Assembly: GCF_018143015.1 (NCBI RefSeq)
Contig: NC_054750.1
Location: 4,631,501 to 4,695,500, forward strand
DNA length: 64,000 nucleotides
Source of the DNA: Lytechinus variegatus
Lineage: Eukaryota > Echinodermata > Echinoidea > Temnopleuroida > Toxopneustidae
Reading direction: 5' to 3'
Below, in pieces: positions 12,223-24,600 of this stretch. A program made the translations under genes and the position numbers. The notes under the pieces are model-generated. The model had not been told where the DNA came from, searched no databases, and saw only the letters and a list, made by a program, of their open reading frames with translations. Every line of letters begins with the position of its first letter. Within the stretch, counting starts at the first letter, position 1.

Positions 12223-12349
12223 AGCAATTAAACTGGCCCAATTACGGTATTGATATGCCAAGGACAATCATGATTATGCGACGAGGTACTCATCAATCCA
12301 CACACCCATCAGATAAGCATTATTATTTTCCCCTATAGCCTGTCTACAT

Positions 12350-13963
12350 CAGGCGCGGATCCAGGATTTTGTATAGGGAGGGGGGCCCAAATTCGACCTG
12401 ATTTTGGCGCCCCTGTGTACTTTTCGGAAAAATGGCGGCCCCTCCCTCCCCCAGGCAATCATAAGTGCCTTAAATGCATGTTAAATTATCTTATTTCATA
12501 GGCACATGAATCAGGGGCGGATCCAGCCTTCGCCAATAAAGGGGCCCGGAAATATTTTTTCAGCCATATTTTCCCCGATCGGCCGCTCGAAGATGTTTTT
12601 TTTTTTGTTTCTTTGAAGGGGGTAGTCCTATAAGTCACTTCTTAGCTTTATTCTTTAAATCAACATAAATGTATAATATCATAATCCTTATTTTATAATG
12701 CCTGCGCGAAGCGCGAGCAATTTCTTTTTAATTGTATGTATTTTTTCCCCTAAAATTTGAACATTCTGAAAAAAGATGTGCCTGCAATATACTGCGAACG
12801 CGAAGCGCGAGTAGAATTTTTTGATAAACGCGAAAATTTTATATAGTGACGTAAAATATTTTTTCGAAGTCTTCCTCTCATCTTATTTTATTCATTCGTC
12901 TCCCTCCTTTTCTTTTTTTTATATTCAGATCAGAAAAAGGGACATTTTTAGGACTGCATGATTTTAGGAATTCATGAAGAGCAGACATATCTCACTAATC
13001 CACCAATGCGAACGTAACCACGGACAGGAAATGTTTTATATTAAGACCTTAAAATGAGCCAATCACTTTAAGTAGTCATGAAAAAGAAGCATAATCACAT
13101 AACAAAACAATAATTCGAAGTGCGAGGAAATATATTTGGTGTATATTGACTTGAAAACGGGAGGTTTTAGTACAACAGGATTATATCTCGTAAAACAGAC
13201 AATGCGAGCGCCATGCAGGAACAATGAAGACATGCAATTATCAAATTATGTTTTATAAAATTTTGAAAAAAAAATATAACATTATAATGAACAATAATTT
13301 CTTCTTTCCCAATACGTTTCTCTTCCTCCCTCTTTTTTCTCCTTTTACCGGTTTTTTTATTTTGACAGCCGATTTATTTAGGAATTGTGAGATACCTTAT
13401 TATGTTTTTGAGAATAAATCTCAGATTTTCTTTAACTTCGGTCTGTATCCCAACAATTTTTTTTTCTATCTTGGTGTCCCCTACTAAATTTCAAGCCCCC
13501 CTCCGTGCGCCCCTGCTGATTGAATTCCAGCTACACCACAGATGAGGAGATTGTGTCGATTGCCTTAATTTGCGAATGCATTATTCCAAAGAATCAGCAA
13601 TATCATTATGATCATTGGAGGCTATTTTTGAAAGACCAGTTAAGAAAATACAGCTCACGTTCACACAATTCTAGTGGGGCCTTCTCTGATGAGAAGTTCA
13701 CGAAATTGAAGCCCCAAATGCTTAAAACAGAAAATCGCATTCATTCATTTTTTAGAAGTGATATTACATCATGGATTTTTTTTTTGTCTTCGTGAGCACA
13801 TTAAAAAGTGGTCTTCAAATGCCTTTTTTTCACGTCAGTTAAAGCATTTGAAGGCACTTACGTTTGCCTGGCAGGGAGAGCAATTTTTCGAAAAGTACAC
13901 AGGGGCGCCCAATTCAGGTCAAATTTGGGCCCCCTCCCTACGAAATCCTGGTTCTGCACCAGC
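12350..13963. mobile_element. composite of hAT-like ends, probably one element with another nested inside
   Basis: A ~60-bp segment at 12350-12411 (CAGGCGCGGATCCAGGATTT ... GGCGCCCCTGT) reappears inverted at about 13898-13963, as the two ends of one element would. A second pair, CAGGGGCGGATCCAGCC at 12512 and GTGCGCCCCTGCTG ending near 13518, lies inside. The inner part carries GCGAAGCGCGAGC phrases like those in the 4792 element. No exact target duplication was found. An open frame at 13520-13795 has protein-like composition but matches no transposase I know. Confidence 0.45.
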
Positions 13964-14480
13964 ACGTACCTCCACATTTTGCTGAGTGAATTGCACAATA
14001 TTTTAGGATACGATTTGTATGTTAATGATAATTAATTCAACAATTATGTTTTCTACGGAAATTGCCATTTATTTCAATAAAAAATGCACTGATTGCACAG
14101 TTTTGGACCATGGGCGGAATCACAGGGGGGGGGGGCAGGGAGGACCCTCCATGGCCACTATTTGTGGTATTTTATGATGAAAAAAATACATCATTCAAAA
14201 TCGTAATAATACGCATGCATCCTTGAATTTCGAAATATGATATCGATGTATTTTTCGTTGAGAACCTGGGTAGAAAAAAAAGGCGTAGGTCTATCGGTTC
14301 GACTTTAGTCTCGACCTCATGCCTCTCCCAGCGCTACAGCAAGATGCCTATACACGCATAGAGCTGGAAACCTTTGTTGAGTCGGGAATGGGGGTTCTCG
14401 TGCACCGTTGAGATATATTTTTTAACCAACTATTTGTATTGCCTGAAGTGTCACGGTCTAGTTATATAGGCGGTGGAAGC

Positions 14481-14503
14481 GGGGGGGGGGGGGGGGGGGG
14501 GGG
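14481..14503. repeat. uninterrupted run of 23 G
   Basis: A homopolymer in intergenic DNA, the longest G run noted in the window. It may mark the eroded end of a G-tailed hAT-like element. The length is liable to assembly error. Confidence 0.85.
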
Positions 14504-15012
14504 AGGATTTCCATGTCTGATGATCGACTACTGCATGCGATCACTGGTAGCTAACACGCAGAAATACATAACTTTGTGTGAGTAGCTATAGAAAGGTATA
14601 GGCCTACTTAGATGGATGTTGGTAAAAGTATTTTTTTAAATAGCGAAGAAAAAAATACAAGTGCAGGACTCATCTGCCTGCCAACAGATGGAGCCTAAAC
14701 ATGCTTAAGGAAGACAGAACTTGAGGAAACAAAGGAATCAAATCAAGAAAGAAATCCAGAGGAAGAATATAATTAAGAGAGAGAAAGGGAGAGGGAGGGG
14801 GGGGGGTAAGTGTGACGTGGTGAGGGAATTTAACAGTTAATTGTTTGTGTCAAACCAACTGGTCAAATTTTCATTTCCATTACCATACATGTATTTCCAA
14901 GCTCATTTTCAGCTCACCGTGCACCTTTTTCTGGTTGACTGTTTTGAGCATCACTGATATTATACAAAATTATGTTTGTATTTTTTTCTGGTTAATTAGA
15001 AACTAATGAACT

Positions 15013-15274
15013 CAGGGGCGGACCCAGGATTACCCAAAGGAGGGGATTTTCCCGATGAATATTAGAGAAAAAAAAAAGTTTTTCACCTAAAATTCATGGT
15101 CATTATGGCGGAGAATTTGACAAGCAAAAAAAAAGTTCTCGTCGGTGACCGTTTCAAAAGGAGGGGGGCACACGTGAGTAAAAACGGTATATTTACATTA
15201 CATTTTTTGGGTTTTGGCTCTCAAAGAGGGGGGCACAGGCCGGCTGTGCCCCCCCCCCCCTGGATCCGCCACTG
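15013..15274. mobile_element. small hAT-type element
   Basis: A 262-bp element with ends CAGGGGCGGACCCAGGAT and CCTGGATCCGCCACTG. It is flanked by AATGAACT (15005-15012) and AATAAACT (15275-15282), an 8-bp target duplication with one mismatch. Poly-G and poly-C runs border the ends. It lies ~390 bp upstream of the DHCR24 start codon. Confidence 0.75.
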
Positions 15275-15399
15275 AATAAACTTGCTGAATTTAATTGGGC
15301 CAAACTGACATCATCCGATCCTTTCATAATTCAAGGCGTGGTCTCTTTTTTAATTTTGTACTTGATATTCAAAGTTACCGTACGTCAACTGAACACACC

Positions 15400-15665
15400 T
15401 CGCGTGACGTGAGCGAGCGCCCAGGGCTAGCTGGAGGAGCGTCGAGCTGAGGCAGCGGTCAGCAAGATCCCCGGCCGGCCGGCGCGGCAGATCGGGCATG
15501 TGTTGATGCACCCATACGCTGTGCGCCCCTGGATTGTGACTTACATCATGGACCTATCATGCTTATGCATAACCGGACGCGGACGATTCCGGTACACGCT
15601 AACGTAGTAACGACGAAGACAAAGCTTCAATTTCTTCCGTCAATTTGATTACCTAACTTGTAACA
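15400..15665 (+). promoter_or_regulatory. GC-rich leader and likely promoter of DHCR24
   Basis: The GC content rises sharply just before the DHCR24 start, including a CGGCCGGCCGGCGCGG stretch around 15473-15486 and a TGACGT half-site at 15405-15410. No TATA box and no clear sterol-regulatory element (TCACNCCAC) was found. The ATG at 15666 has an AACA upstream and a G after it, a good initiation context. The promoter call rests on position and composition only. Confidence 0.35.
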
Positions 15666-18600
15666 ATGGAGCTCAGCCTTACCATGATAATTTCGGTTTT
15701 GGCCGCCTTGCCCTTGATATGTTTGGTCCTTCTCATTTATTTCAAGGGAATGGAATATGTGATCGTGAATCAAAGGTGGATTTTCGTGTGTTTATTCCTG
15801 CTCCCACTCTCTGCTGTTTACGATGTTTTCTATTTCATCCGCAACTGGGTCGTTTTCAAACTAAGTAGTGCTCCAAAACTTCATTCTCAACGAGTTCAAG
15901 ACATTCAGTCACAGGTAAGTATAATCTATAGATAGATTCTAGATCTGACAAATCATAAAGACCAGTGAAAACTTTTGAAAGGCACATTTTTTTTTCACTT
16001 CACATGATGACTAGGCCTACCTAGTATGAATATGATTTAAAGAAAAAAACTGTTTAGGCCTACCCAGGCAGTTGTTGTGTGTCCGGACAGGTACAGGTTG
16101 TAGTACATGTATGTCTGGACGATCAATTTTAGAAGGCAGTGTATACAGCCACACGCGTGTGTCTTTACCATCCAGCCACACGCGTGTGGTTATATCCAGA
16201 ACACCTATCTGTGGATACCGCCACACGCCGCCAGTAATAACAGTAAAACACGTGTGTAGGTCTGACCGTCTATATCACGATCAAAATAACCTCATTTCTT
16301 CATTAAATTCTTACATTCTAAACCCCTTTGATATCCTAGGCTTAGATCATTTCAATTTCATTCTCACCGTCTTCTCTCCTTGCTTTTCTTGTCTTGTTAC
16401 AAACGGTCGTCTGTTTAACAGCAAATTCTCTTTTTCTACTTGTGTCGATTCTGGCTTCCTTCGCGGTACGGTGGCAGACCCATACAGCGTTAGCGCAGCG
16501 CAGTAGACATATACAGTTTGGGTTACGTTTACGTTTGGTACGAATAATTTTCGTACCAAGCGTTAAGCATGCACGAATCCCGAGTTTCGTACGTACGCAC
16601 GTACACGCACATAGCCTAGAGTCAGTAGAGAATCGACACAAGTAGAAAAAGTGTGGAAATTTGCTATTTAACAGGCGGCCTTTTGTAACGACAAGAAAAG
16701 CAAGGAAAGAAGACGGTGAGAATGAAATTGAAACGATTTAAAGAAATCAGAGTGGTTTAGAATGTAAGAATTTAATGAAGAAATGAGGTTATTTTGATCG
16801 TGATATAGACGGTCAGACCTACATACGCGTTTTACTGTTATTACTGGTGGCGTGTGGCGGTATCCACAAATAGGTGTTCTGGATATAACCACACGCGTGT
16901 GGCTGGATGGTAAAGACACACGCGTGTGGCTGTATACACTGCCATTTTAGAAAGTCATTTGGAAAAAATTACAAGCGAATTTTCATCAATTTTTAGTACA
17001 AAATGTTAGGAAATATTATAGAGAACAAAATAGAAGATGATTACTTCCATTGAATTCATATTTTTAGTGTAATCCTAAAAGAAAAAAGAAGGTTTCAAAA
17101 ATATAATTAAAGTCAAAAGTGTCCGGACACCCGACCCCCCATCAGTGTTAGTCTCTGTGGATTTGAAGAAATTATTATTTAAGACTGACAGAAATTTAGA
17201 CTATTTGCGGAAAAATCCAAGAAATGGCTGCAAAAAAGAATAATGAAATCAGGTCAATCTTCAGTATTTCTCTGCTGGCTCTAACTACGCGTAAGTTCTG
17301 CTTTACAGCTGGCAGCCATCTGTTAATTGTTTTGAGCAGTTGTTGAGGAGTTTTAAAACATTTTTTAAAGTTTATTTCTCCTGGTAAGTTGTACACAGAC
17401 GGCTCGCTATTGTGCAGCCATCATTAGGGCCTAGGGGTTAACAATGCAAAATCCCCCCGATGGTTCTCATCAAGTTTTTTCTTTATTTCATAAAAAAACA
17501 CAACTGTACCAAAAGGGGGGAAAAACAGTGACTTACTTCGGCTGTCAAGCAACTCCCACTTCCCGGTTAATTGATCCGAAATTAATACATAAACATATGG
17601 CCATTGAGTCCCTGTACAGATTGAGCTACATGTAGAACTTTGGTCTCTGTATTTGGTGAGTGGAGCCAACAGAGTTCAGCGGAACAACCAACATAACAGA
17701 GACCGAAGCTTTTGGTCTAAGCTCTGCTCTGCCATCATAGATTGTGTAGATAGGACTGGACACACACATCCAAATTTTTAGCTTCCGAGAGCTGTTAATT
17801 TATTACTGGTGCCAAAAGCTTGTCCGTAAAGTGCCAAAAAGGAAATTTGATGCTCTTTCTGATGTGATGGAATGATTTTTTAAAAAAGATTTGGAAATCA
17901 GATCACATTGAAAAATTGTGACAAAGTGAAACAAATTATGAAGAAAGGAAATTTCATTTTCCCATATACCGCCCCGGTATTAAACGTATGGGGAAATTGC
18001 AATCTCAACATACTCAAAAATAAGGGTTTGCAGAACTATCTCATAAAAACTTGTCCGTAGTGTCAAAAGAAGCCCCTGAATTTGAATTTTCTCTTTCCAA
18101 ACATCAGTAAAAATCAATTCAGATTACATTTTTGTTGAAGGCTGAATTTCCTGAAAAATTGTTAATTTTTCCTCTGAAATCTGCCTGTTTTATGCTGACA
18201 TTTTTAGTGTGGCTTCAGACACCCTGGTTTTATGCTCTAAGTTACTTCTTGAAAAGAAAACAAAAATATCCACTAGATTAAGAGAAAATGAGCCAAAGTA
18301 GCCAGATGAAGTCTCAGCGAAGCATACATTGTATCCCTGACAGAAATAGATCTATTTATCGGTCTAGCTGAAAGCCTGAAACCAACCATAGAAAAATTCT
18401 TTAATTTTCAGGTGAAGAAATGGAAATCAGACCAGAGTGGGCAGCTGATGTGTACCGGTCGTCCAGGGTGGCAAACCATCAGTCTAAGGGTTGCCAAGTA
18501 CAAACAGACCCATCGCAAGATCTTCATCAATCTGGTTGATATCCTCGAAGTGGACACTGAACGTCAGGTCATGAAGGTAGAGCCCTTGGCCACCATGGGT

Positions 18601-21600
18601 CAGATCACTGCAATGCTGAACCCTCTTGGCTGGACGCTACCGGTCCTTCCAGAGCTGGACGATCTCACAGTTGGTAAGCTTCTCTGTCTGTAATAAGACA
18701 TTTGTACATGTAGTGTGCAGGCTTTAATTTTGTCAGAGCAAAGACATATTCTTTTTTCTACAATTTGTACATAATTTCGTGGTTGTCAACAATCTCCAGC
18801 AACTTTGAACATTATCTAGGAGTCTTCGATCTCATAATACACCAGACAAAGCCACTCTCAAAAACATTTCATGTTTTTAGAACATGCTGATTAAAAAAAT
18901 TGAGTGCAGTATGTAGAATAATATGGTAATTCTGGTTTTGGATACAGAAAAGTGAAATTACTGTCAGTCGTATACATAAAGTAAACATGACAAATGAGTA
19001 ATGTCCTTGGAAATATTGAACAGTAAAGGGAACATGTGTACATGTAGAGCCTTATGAAGCTAAACTGCAATCTTGGTCAGTTCTTTGAACCAATGTAATT
19101 CTATGTAATCATTGCATTTTGATATTAAAAGAATTTTAAAATACAAGTCACACTTTACATGTAGATTTCCTAAAACTGCACTCTCAAACCATGTTTATAG
19201 GTCAAGTCCACCCCAGAAAATTGTTGATTCGAGTCGATATACATGTAGAAAAATCATACAGCATAATGCTAAAAATTTCATCTAGATCTGGTGTAAAATA
19301 AGAAAGTTATGACATTTTTGATGTTTTGCTTCTTTTTCACAAAAAAATGCACAACTCAGTGATACGCAAATGAGTGTTGATGATATGTCCCTCTTATTTC
19401 TTTTTTTATTGTTTCAATAAAAAGTTGTTTCATAAATTACAGATTTGGGATTAAGACCAAATTGACTCAACCATATTAAAATAATGGTAATTCTACATGT
19501 TCAGGCAGGAATAAATTTTTTTTGCATTACAATGTGGAGAAAGTTAGAATTTTCATGTTCTATATTAAAAGAAATACATGTAGTGAGTGGGTGATTCTAC
19601 CGACCAGGATGTGCATACATGTACATTTCTGTTTTGTATAATTAAGCGAAACCTTAAAATGTCATAACTTTTTTTATTTTACCTCTGATTTTTGATGAAA
19701 TTCTCAGTGTTATGCTTGTTGGTTTTTTTCTCCTTTTATTCAAATAAACTTTTCGTTGGGGTGGAATTGTCCTTTGAGAAATTTATTACTCCAGAAGTAT
19801 CAATAATTTAAGTACAAACTACAATGATATTTTCTCGATTCAAAATCTCCTGTTTTGACACGAGGTGAGTAAATGATTGTTTGTAGTGGAGGGTCACATA
19901 CCAGCTATACAAATAAATCATCTTGTCCATGTAGTATTTTAATTACACATTGAAAATGATACCTTATCCAACCTGTCTTGCTAGTAAATAAAGTACAATG
20001 TACTATCTTAAAGCAAATAATCCAATCCCTCATTAATCGTGCTGTCTTAAATAACCTCACACATATGGTATGATGTCTTGAGAATCTTGGGTCAATGAAC
20101 TATTAATGAATATTTATTGGCTTCTTCCTCACTGGAGAAGGAACAATTGATTTTAATTTTGTCTGTCATGCACAGAAAAGGGAACCAATTTTTCAGAGAT
20201 ATAAACATATGTGAAAGACACTGTTTGCCAAATCCTGTATTGCCAACTCGTGCACTCATCACATGGTCTACATGTACACTCATTTAGTGTACAATGTCAT
20301 TTCATCCATCTACATTTTGTTTAACATCCATTTGGTCCAATAAGCATTCAGTCCAATAATCACTTTGTCTAATCACCAGTTTGTCAATGACCAGTTGGTC
20401 TAATACCCCATTTCTTTTCATTCATTTTGACTAATTAACACTTAGTCCAATTACATTGTAGACCAAAGGGTATAAAGACATAAATGGTTATTAGACCAAG
20501 TGATTATTAAACAAAATGGCAATTAGACCTTGAAGATAGTGGACAAACTGACGGTAGACCAAATGATATTATGAGTTGGTAATTGGACGAATTGGCTTTA
20601 GATCAATTGAAAATAAACCAAATGCACAGGCTTCTTTTGTTAAAAAAATAAAGTGAGCCATTTATGATTAAAAAAGAAGACGTAAAATGTTATTTTTCTT
20701 CCTTGAAAATTTAGATAACTTTGCCACAGATGACCAAGTAATTTGGGGAATCCAAACTTTCTCATAAATTGTCGTGTGAGAGAGGAGAAAAATATGTAAA
20801 ACAGAATGAGCATTTGGAAGTAATAAAACAAGCAATAAGTATGGCTGTTAGAGAATTGAGATCCCTTGAACTGTAAATTTCATATTGGCAACTGGGTACA
20901 TGTAAGTATATTAAAACAAGCGGTAGGGACAACTTTCCAATAGGTAGGTCATGTTAAAACAGGGATTTGGGGGTTTCTCCTACAGTGTATACCTCTGTGA
21001 CAGTAATCAAAATATAATCAAGGTATTGTTTTCCGTCTTCATGAAAGAAAATATAAGTTGAAGTAAGACTTTTGAACAATTACATTTTAGTCTTTTTTTT
21101 TTAATTTGAGTAAATGGGAGTGTACATGAACATGTAGTCCTTGCCCTTCCTTCAGGAAGTTGCCTTCCAACTATTATTGAGTGTAGTTCGATTTATGCCT
21201 TTAAAAAGATTTGCCTGAAAGTCCCGGGGGGGCCACTTCCATTCACGAGTGGATACCATGCGCGACCATGGGGTCTCGAAAAGCACCCTAAACACGTAAT
21301 TTTCATATTCTGAAAATGCACCCCTTAACAAGTATTGGCGTGTGAAACCCTACCCTTAACAAGTCTTGGAAACAAAACGATACTGAAACGAACCCTAAAC
21401 AAGTAAAGGAATGTTTTATTGTTACGGGTCCTTCGGGTGTCGGCTTTACCTTATTAAGTTGGTTTAGTACGACCCCACCTTCTACACCTCGCGCAAATCG
21501 GACTCTAAACACGTAGTGTTGGGGCAGAAAGGACATCCTTTATAAAACATTTAATTTTGTTTCATCATCCCCGCAAAGTCGACCCTAAACACGTAATTTT

Positions 21601-24600
21601 CCTAGCGAAATAGATACCCTTTTTTCATTATTTTTGTGTTTTTGACACCCTTATCACGTTACGTACGTAACGTGCCCTATCGTGAAAAAGACATCCTTTT
21701 TACGTGTTTTTTTGGTCGCGCATGGTATCCACTCGTCAATGTAAGTGGCCCCCCCGGGCTGAAAGTTTAAAGTAAACTTTACTCAACTCTGCCTTGCCCT
21801 ATACAGTATGTACATGGAGGTAAACAATGTTTACAATAAGAGTGTATTTGATTACTGATTATGGTGTATTTATTTTTAAGGTCAAAGATAAAATTCTGAA
21901 GGTCATCTTCAGAAATTACTTGTGTATGTATATGAAATTTTGCTTTTGACAGACCTGGGTCCCATAGACTTGTTACAATAACAAATGTATGATTTCTATA
22001 AGAAATTAACTATCAGCCAATCAGATTAAAGGATTTCTGTAGCTTTTAACTGCTCTTGCAGATTTATTACTATAACAAGCTATAGCCTATGTTTTACAAT
22101 TTGATGTAGTTTTGTCTGGTAAGATTACTTATGATTCAGTAGTTGGAAACTTCTGTGAATTTAATTGCCAACCTATTTTTTAATGTCTTTTTTGGTATTT
22201 ATTCATAGAATTACTTTGAAATCAAACTTATTGTTTTGTATCATAATCTTACATTATGTTTCTTAGCAATGATAATTTTGCAACTGTCTGTGTTATGTTG
22301 ACAATTTGAAACAAATACATGTAAATAAAATGAAATTACCTACATGTAGTATAGTTTAGAAAAAACTACACTGTAGTATGCTGAGAAATGAGAAAAAAAT
22401 TGTATTAAAGTTTAATTGAACACTTAAGAGACTAATATAAAAATGTACGATTAAAGAACGTGACTCTTCTATCTTTCTTTTCTCCTGTAAAGGTGGTTTG
22501 ATCATGGGTGTTGGAATAGAGAGTTCTTCTCACAAGTATGGTCTATTTCAACATGTCTGCATCAGCTTTGAACTTGTCTTAGCTGATGGAAGTGTGGTCC
22601 AATGCTCAAAGGTAGGGTACATGAAGTCTATTTATTTGCTCACTGTACATGTACATCAGGGGTCACGGATCAGGGGGAGGGTTGGGGTGGGAGCTTCAGC
22701 CCCACCCACCCCCACTTTTGTCCAAAACCAAATCGTGTACAAATTACTACAAAAACATAAAAATTACTATTTTGATTTGTGCATTGGTCAACCCCCCCCC
22801 CACTTTCAAAACTGTTCCGCAGCCCCTCTTCATACAGGGCAAACAATTTCTCATGACAAGGGGGGGGGGGGGGAGCTGCCATTTGCCATCCCTGATGCAG
22901 TTTTCTTTGTTCATTTTTTTGTACGCTACTGGTTGGCAACATGGAAACCAGTCCTTAATGCCATAATCAAGAACAGTGGGCCTATTCACATTCAATACAT
23001 ATACCCAAAAATTGTAATGGATGTTTGGTTTTTGGTTGGATTACTTTTTTTCTTCTTATCATTCCAATTGATATTTTACTTTAAAATGCTTTGTTGAGCC
23101 CAATTTACACCCCAAGCTCTTTTATAGGAAGAGTATTTTGACATTACAGTGGTGAATCGCTCTTTTACATAGTCCCAGATGAAATTGGCTGTAGTGACAC
23201 AGTCCAAAATAAATTTCTCAAACAAACCATTGCAGAACCAAATTAACCCATGGATCTGTGAATCTGTAATTATTCAAAAGCCTCTCACGAATCGCCGGGT
23301 TCTTGTAGGTAACAAGTTTGAAGGTGAAAATGTATATGCATCGCTCTTACAGTATATGAAAATACAATCCATCCCTTATCAGTGAATTTGACATTGACAG
23401 TAGTAACGCATATTAAAGAATTTATTTAATTGATAATGAAAATGAAGTAAATCTGAGAAATGAAATATTTCAATTCTTTTCCTACAATAGGATGAAAACT
23501 CTGAGTTATTTTACTCTGTTCCGTGGTCATATGGAACTCTTGGATTTCTCGTATCAGCGGAGATCAAGATCGTACCTGCTAAGAAATTTGTCCGTCTGGA
23601 GTACAAGCCTGTGCATTGTTTCGATGACGTCTTTAACGTCTTTGCAGAGTGTTCAAAGGAGGCTCAGAAAAATGAATTTGTTGAAGGTAACTAGGTATTA
23701 CATGTTTTAATGCCTCCCATTCTTAGAATTCAGCTCGGCTGAATTTCAGCTTTTATTGCTCTGCAGTTAATCCATTGTTAAATGAGAAATTTTTGGGGGG
23801 CAAAGAACACATACTGATGATATTGAACAAAATTCCCGTGGTACAGTACATTCTGTATTGCATTTTTACCAATGGAAACAGCCGCTTCCACATTTGAATG
23901 CATTGGAATTTTCATCATACAGCTACATGTATCTCTATGTGTCATCCTTATAGATTATGTGTATTGGACCATCATCACCTACATCACTAACTTATGTATT
24001 CTTAAAAAAAAAAATTAGTTTTAATTTGTATTTTCATTAAAGTTTTGAAAATGCCAACATGCTTTTATAAGTATAACGCATATATCCAAGCGAAATACAG
24101 CCTTATTCAGTATTTGAAAATAAAGGAAAGGAAACTTTGATATTTCATATTAATTTTGAATTATATACTTATTTTGTATCAAAAAGGATTGATGTACTCT
24201 GAGAATGAAGCTGTTATAATGACAGGACAGCTAACAGATGAAGCCCAACAAGATAAGGTTAGTTTCCCATCCTTTCTTTTGTTTGTCACTTGACATCCCT
24301 TCCTCCTTTCCCTCTCTCTCCCCCTTCCCCTTCTCCTGCCCTTCCCCTCTGGCTTCCCCTTTCACCTTCTTCTCCCCAACCAAAAATTGCTACTTTACCA
24401 ATCAACAACCATCAGTTAACTGTGAAGACATTGGTGAGAAAGTTACCTGTACAGGGGGTGTTTCACAAAGATTGAAGAATGGCCCAGGGTCGCACCTACA
24501 TGTCAAGTTGAGTGCATAATGAAAGAGATGACTGCATTGGTCAAATCATAACAAGAGGACACGCATTACTGTATATTAATAAGATTCTGTGTTGCACATC

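Noticed and set aside
15400-15665. Sterol regulatory element expected upstream of DHCR24
   Set aside because: No TCACNCCAC-like site was found in the proximal region; none is claimed.
16072-16645. Overlapping frames on both strands around 16.1-16.9 kb
   Set aside because: They arise from the inverse arms of the Mutator-like palindrome.
22498-23097. 199-codon frame with a hydrophobic tail
   Set aside because: Only the first part (to 22611) is DHCR24 exon 3; the rest is read-through into the intron and a hAT-like fragment.
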